NCBI GenBank assembly: GCA_943737045.1
Contig: CALSFV010000483.1
Coordinates: forward strand, 36,889 to 100,888
Source: Parapristionchus giblindavisi
Lineage: Eukaryota; Nematoda; Chromadorea; Rhabditida; Diplogasteridae
Direction of reading: 5' to 3'
DNA: 64,000 nt
Shown here: one piece after another, positions 21,653 through 31,979 of the stretch
How the letters are laid out: each line of letters opens with the position of its first letter
How positions within the stretch are numbered: the stretch's first letter is position 1
Notes under the pieces: generated by a model
Databases searched by the model: none
The model's input: the letters and a program-made list of their open reading frames with translations, nothing else
Told to the model about the DNA's origin: nothing
Made by a program: the position numbers and the translations under genes

Positions 21653-21887
21653 TGTTATGTACTTGGACACAACACGTAGTAGAATAGAGACTTTATTGTA
21701 GAGATAGAAAACAGTACCACCGGTACAACAGGATGAACTAGATAAGAATGAAGGAATAACCAATATAGACAGCACGTCAACTACGATGACGTGTCATTAG
21801 CATAGAATAGGGTAATGTGGTCAAATGCAAATGTGTATGCTAAGATGCAGTTTGGTTATAATAATAGACTTTGGAGCATACATAGCA
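21653..21887 (-). repeat. 5' LTR of the gypsy-type element
   Basis: 235 bp, identical by eye to 17617-17851. It presumably contains the promoter; no TATA box was assigned. Confidence 0.94.
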
Positions 21888-21892
21888 ATTAA

Positions 21893-23610
21893 TTTGTTCT
21901 CATAATCAAATTTTATAGTCTATTAATTCTGGTCGTGAGGATAAATTAAGTATCGAAAGAACTGAGTAATCTTTACTTTGTATGTAGATGATTAATATTT
22001 GCGTGAGAAATGAGACAAAAAAATAAAATTTTAATTAATTTGGTTATTGCATATATACTAATTAACTGTATGCAAAATTGAGCTTTGAAAAAAATAATTA
22101 CCATTTTTTAATGTTTCTTTGATAAGTTACTCTCATTTCGTTCGTTATATACCATTTCTAAGCAAGCGGGCAAGCAATTTGATGATACCCTCTGGATACT
22201 GTAAGATGAGAAGTTATGCAGTTGTAGATATTTATTGAGTTTTATGGGAATTATCGAAAATTACTTCATTTTGCGTTGGCATGAAATAATCTTCTTTATA
22301 TCAAAGAGCTACAGTAATCAGTAAGTACTGTAACATGATACATTAAAATTAGCTCGTGGTCTTATATGATCTTTGACCTTCGGATTAACGAACCTTTAAT
22401 ATGATCTTTGATCTTTAAAATATTGAGATTATTGCATACTTGGATTGATATTGGCATACTCGTTCACTCCTGCAGAGGTCGTTATGTGATCGTGAACTGA
22501 ACAGCGATGATGATGAGGAGTGTTGAAGTGATTACGGTATATTGTGCATACTGTACTTTGTTTTCTAATCGATATTCTCTTGCTTAGTGGTAAAATGGTA
22601 ATAGTAGTGCGCGCTATTTTACTAATAATTCTAATTATTAACTGGCCAATTTTTGCACAAACCGTATCAGTGTTGTTATTGATTTTAATGACTAACGATA
22701 GTACCACCCCCAACTGGTATACGACTATATTTCATCTTCATACTCATTTATATATCTCACATGTAAATTGGTTTTGAATTGTTTTTGTACCAGAACCTCT
22801 GATCTTTTGTTTGTTTCTATTGATTGTACACTATTTACTGATTACTGTAACTCTTTAATATAAAGATTTACTAGAAGAATATCGTTATGTGTCTGACAAT
22901 CACCGCATCCTACCGTAGTCCCGTTTTCTACTCTTTTTCTATTGTTTTGGTAGAATTTTCAGTTGCAAGTAATAGTAATACTATGGTAATGTGATAATGA
23001 AGGATGGTTGAATATGATACACAAAGAGACAAATCTCTATAGAATTGATTCTAAGATAGGAAGCGACTCCCTGTCAATGCTAGATCAGTGATAGAGCGGA
23101 CAGACCACGAGATTAGATCGATGGGTAGAGACGCAGAGAGTCATCGCGCGCGCAGAACCCCATATGCAACCACTATTGAGACGGGTGGCAGGCGGGTATA
23201 ACTACACGAAATGAGAAAAAAATGAAAATTAATTTTTTTATTGCATTTATATTTATTAATTGTAAATAATTTTTACCATTTCATAAGATACTTTCCGTAT
23301 TTTGTGAAATGGGAAAAATTGAAAATTAAAATTTAATTAATTTTGTAATTGCATAAATGATAATTTATTCGCAATAAATGATTTTTGAGAAAGCAATTTG
23401 ATAGAACCTTCTGGCTAATGTAAGATGAGAAGTTATGCAGTTGTATAATAGATATTTATTGAATTTTATGGGAGTTATCGACATATATCTTGCATACACT
23501 TATCTTCTTTTTGTATTAATAAGTTTAAAATTTCCTATATAGCAAAATTATTTTATTTCGTCAATTGCCGATATTTCCGCTTGTCAGACACGTCTCTGGT
23601 ATTTCAAAAC
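21893..23610. other. AT-rich non-coding part of duplication copy 2
   Basis: Collinear with 7420-9132 of copy 1, with no supportable gene. Confidence 0.7.
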
Positions 23611-24222
23611 TTAAAACGCACTCTCCCTTACAGCGGAGGGGAGTCGGCGGGGGCATGGCACAATGTTTCAAAATCATCCAAGGTGACTCATATTTGATGG
23701 TTAGAGTCCCTAGGGGCGGTATACGCTTCAGCCGAAAAAGTGACCCGAATTATCGATTTTTGATCTACCAAAAGTCGAAAAATCAAAGTGTGATTTCCAT
23801 GGCATGTTATATACCATTCGATAGAGGATCCAAAGTTATATAAGAATACCAAGTTTCATAAGTTTTCATAACTCCACGTTCGAGAAATAACCAATTTTCC
23901 AATTTTTGACCAGGATTTTTTGTTTTGATCTCATGGCATACTATGTTACCATCATTTCCCATTCCTGGATATTTGATATGTTATGTGAAAATGGACGGGC
24001 TATCCGAATATCACACTTATTTAGACCTGCTAGGTGCCATGCATAGTGATATCATGTGAAATCTAACCCCATTCTAATGCCCGAACGCCGACGCAGGTTC
24101 GAATCCGGGTACGGACTTAAATTTTTGCCAATTTTTTTTCAGCTCAAATTTGATTTTAAATTATACTTTCATGTGTTTTACCGTGTTTTCACGAAATAAC
24201 CAAAGACTATCAGAAATACTAA

Positions 24223-24849
24223 CAAGGGAATGGTCTCAATTCGGCCTGACCTTATAAGATGTCAATAGTGTGACTAAAATTAATTATATATGACGATCGC
24301 AAATCCGTTTTTAGACAGTGCCTAATCGAGCTGTGCTTCGAGAAAATCGATCTTGAAATTTGCCTTTCTTGGCTGGCTGGTCGATTCGAAAGTTCGCATG
24401 GTCTCCTACACTAAACTATCCCGATGGGTTCATTAGCTCATCTATAAGCCATCAAGACATCGACTTCAGTAGTGTAGTGGATAAGGTGTCCACGTTCACT
24501 TTTGATTGCCACGGGTTCGATCCCCTTTGAAGCAATTTTCTTTTGCTGATTTTTTCTTGTCGAAAGATTGAAATATTTTGCTGTTATTATGAAAAACAGA
24601 AAATAAAATAGGAAAGCAGGTTGTCTCGATAGTTGATAGATGAGTCAACGAACCCATCGGGATATTTTAGTGTAGGAGACAGCATAAACTTTCGAATCAG
24701 CCCAGAAAGCCAAATTTCAATATCGATTTTCTCGAAGCTCAGGTCGATTAGGCACTGTCTAAAAACGCTTTTGCGATCAGCATATATAACAATTTTAGTC
24801 ACACTATTGACATCTCATAAGGTCAGGCCGAATTGAGACCATTCCCTTG
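24223..24849. mobile_element. CAAGG-family palindromic element with tRNA-like loop (TAA target)
   Basis: CAAGGGAATGGTCTCAATTC and its complement end the element, and arms of about 240 bp (through CCTGACCTTATAAGATGTCA and CCCGATGGGTTCATTAG) pair with modest divergence. TAA flanks both sides. The loop has a tRNA-like sequence. It is inserted in the left arm of the large inverted repeat, so it is the younger of the two. Confidence 0.9.
24465..24538 (+). other. tRNA-like sequence in palindrome loop
   Basis: TAGTGTAGTGGATAAGGTGTCC is a good A box/D-arm match and CACGGGTTCGATCCCC a consensus B box/T-arm. The outer bases CTTCA and TGAAG can pair as part of an acceptor stem, making this the most tRNA-like of the set on the plus strand. 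Confidence 0.65.
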
Positions 24850-25072
24850 TAAGAAATCTTATTACTGATATTCGGCATTTTGTATCTTTAGATACAAGAA
24901 AGCAATCAAGCTGATCTTTTGAGTCAATGTCTAAAATTTTTCCAGGAATACAACCATAATATGTTAATGCAATTAAATTAGTTCACTGTTGCGTAGTGAT
25001 GACGCAATCTAAGTAAACGTTTATGAAAATGTATAGTTCTTTAGTGATAAGTCCTGTGGTGTGTTCAATCTG

Positions 25073-25260
25073 TCAAAAAAGATGCGAAGAAAGTTGCGAA
25101 CAAAGTTCGCAACTTTGTTCGCATCTTTTTCTCTAAATCTCGAAATACACGCTCTCTAATTCTCTCTAACAAAAGTTGCGTCGAAAGTTGCGAAGAAAAG
25201 ATGCGACTAAAGTTGCGAACTTTGTTGCGAGGTTGGTTAGAGCAGACGAGAGAGTGTGCA
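25073..25260. repeat. GTTGCGAA-rich repeats with hairpin
   Basis: Many copies of AAAGTTGCGAA/TTCGCAACTTT and AAAGATGCGA occur, including a near-perfect palindrome at about 25078-25132 (AAAGATGCGAA...TTCGCATCTTT). The same motif returns at 25690-25770. Confidence 0.75.
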
Positions 25261-25494
25261 TTTGAAGAGGAGCAGAAAAAGTAAACGGAGCTTTACATAA
25301 AGTTGCGACGAAACTTGAATTTACAAAAGTGATAGTGTGATGGTGGAATTGTTATTGCTCAACTCCTTATGAGTGTGTGTTCAATGTTATGAATTTTTTA
25401 AAGAAAACTCTTATTATTTATACAAAAACTGCAAAAGAAGTCGTGTGCGCGCTCACGGATTTTCGTTTGAACTCTAGCTAGAAGGGGCGGGGCG

Positions 25495-25690
25495 ACTGTC
25501 ACCAAACCCGTCTGGGGTTTGCCGAAGTCTTTAATACAAGTATATAAGGCCCTTTCCCACCAAAGGGGTAGGAGAGCCTTCGGATGTAAGTTGAGAGGAG
25601 AGGTACGCCGAACCCGTCTGAGGTTCGCCGTAGGCATTCTTACAATTATGTAAACCCCTTGTCTATGTGAGGGGTAGGAGAGCTTTCGGA
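25495..25690 (+). promoter_or_regulatory. Two repeats carrying an snRNA/SL-promoter-like block
   Basis: Two related units start with AAACCCGTCTGGGGTTTGCC (about 25503) and GAACCCGTCTGAGGTTCGCC (about 25611) and end in AGGGGTAGGAGAGCYTTCGG. Their first part resembles the block CAAACCCGTCTGGGGTGCGC found about 55 bp upstream of both SL2-type genes in this window. The first unit has TATATAAGG about 35 bp downstream. Whether anything is transcribed from them is unknown. Confidence 0.3.
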
Positions 25691-25855
25691 CGAAAGTTGC
25701 GAGGAAAGTTCGCATCTTTCTGCTGAACTCTCGCTAGAAAGTTGCGAACTTTCTTCTGAACTTTCGATCGAAAGTGACAGATTGGACGGACCCCTGTTCT
25801 TCTGAAACATCATGAGAGTGGGGCTTACCAGGCAAAAAATCGGAATATTTCGGAT

Positions 25856-26229
25856 TTAAATTTTAAAGAAGGGGAACCAGGAGATTTGGGGTCCGCTATT
25901 GACATGAAAAACGTGGGACATAGGACCTTAAGCTCTCTATTAGAATTGGGAGGGTCAGAGAGAAGCGTGTATAGCTAAGTGGTTACTTGTCAGCGTTTGT
26001 AACCGTAGCACGTGGGTTGGATTCCCGTTTGCAATTTTCTATATATTTATCCTTCAAATTCAAAAGCTCGCGCCTTTCCCAGGACATCAATGAACTTTAA
26101 TCTCGGATTACTTGTTTTCCGGGGCATCTAAAATTTTAAAGATTATTGTTTTGTGTTCAGGGAGATGCGATCTATAGTGAGCCTGACCAGTTTAGTCACG
26201 AAAAAACTCAAGGGTCCTCTTCTTTAAGC
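25856..26229. mobile_element. TTAAAGAAG-ended element with tRNA-like segment
   Basis: The ends TTAAAGAAGGGGAACC and GGGTCCTCTTCTTTAA are inverted repeats. A diverged copy lies inside an intron of the degenerin gene (about 35800-36052), sharing GGAGATTTGGGG and TTTAGTMACGAAAAA. Between them lies a tRNA-like sequence. Confidence 0.65.
25968..26034 (+). other. tRNA-like sequence
   Basis: GTATAGCTAAGTGGTTACTT matches a D-arm/A box. GTGGGTTGGATTCCCG matches a T-arm except for G in place of C in the B box (GGTTGGATTCC). Confidence 0.55.
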
Positions 26230-26255
26230 AGTAGTGGGGCTGCAAATCTGACTCC

Positions 26256-26850
26256 GGGGCGGTATTCTTTCGTCAATTTCGGCAGATGCCGAAATATTTT
26301 TCGTCATTCCGAAATAAATTTCGCGCACACGTTGAGAGATAGAGCGGTCTGCCGAAAATGAGAGAGACCTTCCGAATGCCGAAACATTCGGCAAAATGAT
26401 TTAGCCATCGTAAGAGAAAAATTCGGCGCACTTTTTCGAAAGCCTAAATATTTAAGGGGAGAAGTAAGGGATTTCGGCATGACATCGTTTTCATTTTTGT
26501 TATTTGTCTTTTTCTTGAGCGGCGTCTCCGCATCACGACCAACCGACCAGCGAAGAGAAGAACGGGGCAAATGATGATTGAGAGACGAATAAAAAAGAAT
26601 GAGAAACAATATTCCTAGGTACTAGGAAGATAAACGAGAGAGAATGAAATGAAGCAAAATAGTCTAGTGGTTGATTGATAATTTGTCATGCGGATGATCG
26701 GTGGTACATTCTCCTCTCAAACATGTGTCTTTTGCGAGATTCGGTTGATAATTTTCGGCTATAGCCGTGAAATATTTCGGCAAGCCGCAAAATATTTCGG
26801 CACGCCGAAAATTTCGGCAATGCCGAAATTGACGAAAGAATACCACCCCC
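26256..26850. mobile_element. TTTCGGCA-rich palindromic element
   Basis: The ends GGTATTCTTTCGTCAATTTC and GAAATTGACGAAAGAATACC are complementary, and the sub-terminal regions are full of TTTCGGCA/TGCCGAAA. Near the centre AATAGTCTAGTGGTTGATTG looks like a decayed A box, with GATCGGTGGTACATTC in the B-box position. Confidence 0.75.
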
Positions 26851-26972
26851 GAATCCAAATCCAAAAATTAAAAAAAAATTAAAAATTAAAAAAAAGAAAG
26901 CAAATCCAAAACTAAAAACTCAGCTTCTAGCGGAGCTAACGACTCGTTGTTCTAAGTACCAAAATGATGTTA

Positions 26973-27369
26973 CAAGGGAATGGTCTGAAGACACATATCC
27001 CGATCTTCACGAAACTTTGAGGGTATACTAATTAGAACACGCTGATTTCAAATCCGTTTTAAAAAACTGCACTTTATTTTTTTGAAGACCACAATACAAC
27101 ATTTTGTAAAAAACAGCAGAAGATATACGTCAGGTGGGAGTCGAACCTGCTCCTCAAATAAAATGCTATTCCGCGCCCTAAACCACTCGGCCACCAATAC
27201 CATGCTGGAGTCAGCGTTAAACGGTGTTATGTAGCCAGTGAAAATGCTATCTTGCTTCAAAAAAATAAAGTGCAGGATTTTAAAACGGATTTGAAATCAG
27301 CGTGGTCGAATTAGTATACACTCAAACTTTCGAGAAGATAGAAAAATGTGCGCTCCGACAGTTCCCTTG
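26973..27369. mobile_element. CAAGG-family element with tRNA-like core (TTA target)
   Basis: CAAGGGAATGGTCTGAAG and ACAGTTCCCTTG end the element, flanked by TTA. Paired arms (GATTTCAAATCCGTTTTAAA against TTTAAAACGGATTTGAAATC; TGCACTTTATTTTTTTGAAG against its complement) enclose the tRNA-like core. Confidence 0.85.
27122..27206 (-). other. tRNA-like sequence, class II-like
   Basis: On the minus strand GGTGGCCGAGTGGTTTAGGG is an excellent A box/D-arm of Ser/Leu type, and GCAGGTTCGACTCCCACCTG contains a consensus B box. Roughly 40 bases lie between them, enough for an anticodon arm and a variable arm. A real tRNA cannot be excluded; matching arms of the enclosing element suggest it travels with the transposon. 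Confidence 0.6.
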
Positions 27370-28554
27370 TTAGTAGTAAAGCCCTAGTGGAGGTCCATTG
27401 TTTGAAAATTCATGGAGAAGGAAGATCAACGTTCAGCAATTGAATAAATCCTTGTGAATAACTCTAACATATATAGGAGCTTTGAAAATATTTTATCAGA
27501 AGAGGCACAGGGACGAGTGCAGTGTGAGAGGGAAAGCCTAAATACAAGTACCTACGAGCTGAAGTCGAGTACACCTCAGCAGAACGTTTGCTGCGACTTT
27601 AAATGATTTTAATTCAAGACCTGCATTCTGAAGGGGGAGGGGGAGGGATTCTGTAGGGTCTTAAAATCATTCCTTCCAAAATTATTTTGCAGGAAGCCCT
27701 AGTAGAGGTCTTCACTTTCACGGTGTTTCAGATGAACAGGACTTTTCACTAAAGAACTATACATTTTCATAAACGTTTACTTAGATTGCGTCATCATTAC
27801 ACAACAGTGAACTAATTTAATTACATTAACACATTATGGTTGTATTCCTGGAAAAATTTAACACATTGACTCAAAAGATCAGTTTGTTTCCTTTCCTGTA
27901 TCTAAACATACCAAATTCCGAATATCAGTTATACGATTTCTTAGTATTTCTAATAATGTTTTTGGATATTTCGTACAATAAATTAGTGAAAACACGGTAA
28001 AACACATCAAAATATAATTTAAAATCAAATTTGAGCTGAAAAAAATGGCAAAAATTTAAGTCCGTACCCGGATTCGAACCTGCGTCGGCGTTCGGGCGTT
28101 AGAATGGGGTTAGATTTCACATGATATCACTATGAATGGCACCTAGCAGGTCTAAATAAGTGTGATAGTCGGATAGCCCGTCCATTTTCACATAACATAT
28201 CAAAGATCCAGGAATGGGAAATGATGGTAACATAGTATGCCATGAGATCAAAACAAAAAATCCTGGTCAAAAATTGGAAAATTGGTTATTTCTCGAACGT
28301 GGAGTTATGAAAACTTATGAAACTTGGTATTCTTATATAACTTTGGATCCTCTATCGAATGGTATATAACATGCCATGGAAATCACAATTTGTTTTTTCG
28401 ACTTTTGGTAGATCAAAAATCGATAATTCGGATCACTTTTTCGGCTGAAGCGCATACCGCCCCTAGGGACTCTAACCATCAAATATGAGTAAACTTGGAT
28501 GATTTTGAAACATTGTGCCATGCCCCCGCCGCTCTTACAGAGAACGCGTTTTAA

Positions 28555-28870
28555 ATGCAGAGAGGGCCAAAACAGGGGGAATCTTCTTATCCACAAGATT
28601 TATCCTTTCGTCTCTGAGAGAATTCATCTCCATTCAAGAAAACGTCGGCATATGAAACTTGATTATGATAGTCAAATAACCCACGAAAACTTGTTCGTCC
28701 AATAGGCCTGCTTGACGAGACGGAAATACCGCTCCTGACTTTCCAAAGTCTTCTAGGAGGGGACTCAATTGTTGATCCTTTTCTCTTGATGGAATAGGCG
28801 AGTGTAGTCGGGAGTGGAGAGAGAATAATCCAACCGACCGAACCGCAGAGAGAAAAGGCAGAATAATTAT
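28555..28870. other. Intergenic, no gene seen
   Basis: A 50-bp stretch (about 28580-28632, CTTCTTATCCACAAG...CTCTGAGAGAATTCATC) recurs inverted at about 57625-57675. No other content was recognised. Confidence 0.5.
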
Positions 28871-28990
28871 TTGGTATGCCTCAAACATGAATAAATGAAA
28901 GAAAGAAATACTATATCTAGACTAAATTTGCATTTATTGAGAGTTATTAGTAGTATTGGTATCAACGATTAAAACTTTTTGCTTGCATCT
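28871..28990. repeat. 120-bp direct repeat, first copy
   Basis: ATTTGGTATGCCTCAAACAT through TCAACGATTAAAACTTTTT recurs with about 10 percent differences at 29311-29430. The two copies bracket the truncated SL RNA copy and a reversed piece of the 225-bp unit. Confidence 0.85.
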
Positions 28991-29073
28991 CTGCGATTAT
29001 AATTTGTATGAAATAATAAAATAATGACAAATAGACTCCTTCTCTTCGCCTCTTTATCCTATATACTCAAACC

Positions 29074-29128
29074 CGTCTGGGGTGCGCCTAATCGCTGTTT
29101 CAAGGGGTCACACTTCGCCTTCATAGTT
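29074..29128 (+). promoter_or_regulatory. Upstream promoter block of the truncated SL2 copy
   Basis: AAACCCGTCTGGGGTGCGCC then TAATCGCTGTTTCAAGGGGT is almost identical over 60 bp to the sequence upstream of the complete SL2-type gene at 38880-38945, so it probably includes the proximal sequence element. Confidence 0.55.
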
Positions 29129-29190
29129 GGTTTATACCCAGTATCTCAAGGTACGCTTGGGTTTCTGACCAGATTTACTCTGTGTTAGAC
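29129..29190 (+). pseudogene. 3'-truncated SL2-type spliced-leader RNA gene
   Basis: A 22-nt leader GGTTTATACCC...TATCTCAAG (29129-29150) is followed at once by a donor GTACGC and the hairpin CAGATTTACTCTG. Identity with the complete gene at 38772-38879 stops after TCTGTGT; the Sm site and terminal stem-loop are absent, replaced by T-rich sequence and the reversed 225-bp unit. It should not make a stable SL RNP. Confidence 0.8.
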
Positions 29191-29204
29191 TTTTTCCTTT
29201 TTTT

Positions 29205-29300
29205 TTCCTTAATAATCAACCGAAACCAATATACAAAATTCTTGTCAGGTCAGAATAGAGTTGAAGGAAACGTTCCTATTTATGATTGATCAATACAATT
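29205..29300 (-). repeat. Inverted, diverged fragment of the 225-bp unit
   Basis: Read on the minus strand it follows GATCAA...AAATAGGAAC, ...ATATTGGTTTCGGTTGATTA, i.e. the unit otherwise seen in the left part of the window. Confidence 0.75.
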
Positions 29301-29430
29301 TTTAAAAAAATATTTGGTATGCCTAAAACATGCAAATGAATGAAAGAAATACTATATCCAGACTAAATTTGTATTTATTGAGAATTATGATTAGAATTGG
29401 GATCAACGATTAAAACTTTTTTAATTGCAT

Positions 29431-30002
29431 ATCTGCAGAATGGCAAACGGCATCATCGGTATCATGTATATCGTTTTTTTCTTGTCCGACTATCTAGTAA
29501 GAAACGATAAATATATTATTATTATTATGATTATGATTAAAGAGGGAGAGACACCGGGAGAGTTTCACTTTCGTCAAGAAGTGCATTATGAGATATAAAT
29601 GAGGTCGAGTGAGTGGCCTGCCTTCCCTCCCATCCAGTCGATGGTATCTTTTCGATGCATGGTGGGCACACTTATTTTACATATTTATATGCCTTTGATA
29701 CACATCTGAGTCGAGTTACGAGCTGAACTTTACCCTCCTCTTTTCAGCACACATGCTCTCATTGACTTGTTGTTTCAAATGTTGCCACATCTTTTGATGT
29801 ATGGAAAATTAAATTAAATACCTTTTGTATGCTAATTTATAATTATTCGCACTTATTGTCGCTTTAATCTCCAGCATTAATTCATACCCCAATATATCTC
29901 TGCGCATTGACTCTAGAATCACACCCTCAAAGACAATGAAAGCGAGAGAGTCTGGTCAGAGCGCGAGTTTAAAAATAGCTGGAGTGACTATTTACTCTAC
30001 AT
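29431..30002. other. Intergenic, no gene seen
   Basis: Contains a short TTATTATTATTATGATTATGATTA run at 29509-29537. Nothing else was recognised. Confidence 0.5.
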
Positions 30003-30006
30003 ATAC

Positions 30007-30974
30007 GAGGCCGTTTGCGTAAGAGTCGAACAAGGCTTGGCACAGACCAAAAATTTCGATACCCTCAAAACTTGTGCATAGGGGTTATCGACCACGCTGA
30101 TGAAGATGGGCATAGTCATTTTGGACCCAGTGGTCCCGCAACGCCCGGGTGGGATTACGATAAAATCACCCTTTTAAGCCGTTCTCGGTCCATGGTTGAG
30201 CTAGATGGATGAAAATTGGGCGCCTGGTGCAGAATTCAATGGCAATGAAGGCTGTCTACTTCATTTGTTTTGAAATTTTTACAAAAAGCTCGTATAGTGC
30301 AACTTTTGATGGAGACGTTTGCGCCCTTGACGAGTACCACCGTTCGAACCGGCGTGACGAGAGGATTCCAACGATGTATTTCGAGCTCATATCTCCGTTG
30401 TACGGCTAATATTGCCTCAATATAGTGATCACGAGGAGTTGTTTACGCCGCGCGCTCCCTCACACTCTCTCATTTTCGCACGCTCTCTCGCCACTCAGAC
30501 ATGTTAAACATGTTTCGGAGGGTGACTGCCTTCAGATGCAGATCACTATCTCGAAGCAATATTGGACTTCCAACGGAGATATGAGCTCAAAATACATCGT
30601 TGGAATCCTCTCGTCACGCCGGTTCGAACGGTGGTACTCGTCAGGGGCGCAAACGTCTCCATCAAAAGTTGCACTATACGAGCTTTTTGTAAATATTTCA
30701 AAACAAATGAAGTAGACAGCCGTCATTGCCATTTAATTCTGCACCAGGCGCCCAATTTTCATCCATCTAGCTCAACCATGGACAGAGAACGGCTTAAAAT
30801 GGTGATTTTACCGTAATCCCACCCGGGCGTTGCGGGACCACTGGGGCCAAAATGACTATGCCCATCTTCATCAGCGTGGTCGATAACCCCTATGCACAAG
30901 TTTTGAGGGTATCGAAATTTTTGGTCTGTGCCAAGCCCTCTCCAGATTTTCCCGACTCTTACGCAAACGGCCTC
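30007..30974. mobile_element. 968-bp palindromic element, GAGGCCGTTTG family
   Basis: GAGGCCGTTTGCGTAAGAGT and its complement bound arms of about 400 bp; a 4-bp target duplication ATAC flanks it (30003-30006, 30975-30978). The same family is at 39343-40329. The centre (30415-30570) is unpaired and unrelated between the two copies. Confidence 0.92.
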
Positions 30975-31341
30975 ATACATTATTTCCAGGTAAATACACT
31001 CATTGTCATCTATCTCCTCCTTGCGACTCACTTTCATGCCAGTATGATCACCTTTACATTTACCTTTACAAGTACATAGATAGTTAGAATATGTATGTTC
31101 AGTTGTTGGTTGGTAAAGGTAAAGGTACAACCCGTTATTCAAGGCACACGATATTCTTTGGGTGATCACTGCTAGTGATTGTGGTAGTGACTAGCTGATT
31201 GTGATAGTGAAATACATATGATTATCACTGTTAGTTGGACAGATAAGTATATCAGCATGAATACTTTCTAACAGTATATACAGTTTGATACAGTAAATAC
31301 GGAGAATACATGTGGATATGTGCATAATACATATTATTCAG

Positions 31342-31979
31342 GTAGTACTGCTTCGATTCCAACGAACAGTACGGTAGACAGCAGTATACTCTCTTTGGGC
31401 GCATCGACGACGTCATATTCAGTCTTCAACGTCGACGAAGAATTGGCCAAAATATCCGCAACCTGTCTCAGCTCTAACAATTACGAACAGCTTGTTGGCA
31501 ACGTTGTTAGGAGCAACGTAGCGCGAGTGTTCGCCCATACTTTGGTGAGATGAAGCGTAGTTAGCATAGGCCTTACTGAGTTGCGTGCAGCACTCAAATT
31601 TGCACCCCTTCGTCCATGGAAACCCTTTAACTATACGGATCCGAGTTCGGGCGAACTGGAATCAGCTCCTACCCCCGAGGCCTACTATGATCTGAAAGAG
31701 CCACGCTCCAAAATGAGAAGTCTTGATAGCTCATATTTATTTGAGAATAATGTAGCTGCGGCCATTGCATATCTGGACAAACGATTGCCCTCGATACGCA
31801 CCATCTTTAGACGTACATTTGATGAGATTCGTCGATCTGATGGAGGAGGAGTGATAGATAAGAAAGTAGTTGATAGTATGATTGATGAATATTTCGCGAT
31901 TGATCAAAGAATAAGCAATGCAATAGAAGTAATGATTTCTTCTAGAAGAAACGAACAATGCTGGGATAGGGTCGATTAA
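31342..31979 (+). CDS. Small protein of unknown function (3' exons)
   Basis: Two frames in phase 0 can be joined: an exon from an acceptor TTATTCAG at 31341 to 31544, and an exon 31581-31979 ending at a TAA. The joined product reads through ARVFAHTL and LRAALKFAPLRPWKPFNYTD and ends NEQCWDRVD, about 200 residues. It is mostly helical in character with a Ser/Thr-rich N-terminal part and no membrane segment. The intervening 36 bases (GTGAGA...ACTGAG) contain stop codons and have splice-like ends but would be an extremely short intron; a frameshifted or decayed gene is the alternative. The 5' end is not established. AATAAA at 32131-32136 is a plausible polyadenylation signal. No family was recognised. 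Confidence 0.5.

Larger units (their letters stand above)
17617..21887 (-). mobile_element. Ty3/gypsy-type LTR retrotransposon, 4.27 kb, internally deleted
   Basis: Two 235-bp LTRs, identical on inspection, bound the element; on the plus strand each begins TGTTATG and ends ATAGCA. A 5-bp target duplication ATTAA flanks it (17612-17616 and 21888-21892), and the unoccupied site is visible in duplication copy 1 at 7415-7419. Transcription is on the minus strand. Order from its 5' end: LTR, primer-binding site, repeat-rich leader, one gag-pol frame, polypurine tract, LTR. RNase H and most of the integrase zinc finger are missing, so the copy should not be autonomous. Confidence 0.95.
13172..23613 (+). 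repeat. Direct duplication, copy 2 (expanded by insertions)
   Basis: Collinear with 3875-9134 apart from the 0.9-kb RTE/palindrome segment retained here (15721-16620) and the LTR retrotransposon (17617-21887 plus one target copy). The match ends at TTTCAAAACTTAA, where the large inverted-repeat structure begins. An extra 9 bp near 22060 (AATTAACTG region) is absent from copy 1. Confidence 0.93.
23611..28554. mobile_element. Large inverted-repeat structure (4.9 kb) with nested elements
   Basis: Arms of about 815 bp pair across the region: TTAAAACGCACTCTCC at 23611 with GAGAACGCGTTTTAA ending at 28554, then GGCGGGGGCATGGCACAATG with its complement, continuing to AAACGTTTACTTAGATTGCG (about 25005) against about 27770. 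The left arm is split by a separate palindrome (24223-24849). TTAA stands at both outer ends. Each arm carries a B-box-like segment (GCAGGTTCGAATCCGGGTAC at about 24092-24112 and its complement near 28072). A solo relative of the outer end lies at about 49130-49328. No transposase was found. Confidence 0.85.

Noticed and set aside
27122..27206. Functional tRNA-Ser/Leu gene
   Set aside because: A and B boxes are good, but it sits in the core of a TTA-flanked palindrome and the acceptor stem could not be closed convincingly by eye; kept as tRNA-like.
23611..28554. CRISPR array or prokaryotic island
   Set aside because: Repeats are inverted arms and transposon nests in a spliced-gene eukaryotic genome; there are no regularly spaced short repeats with unique spacers.
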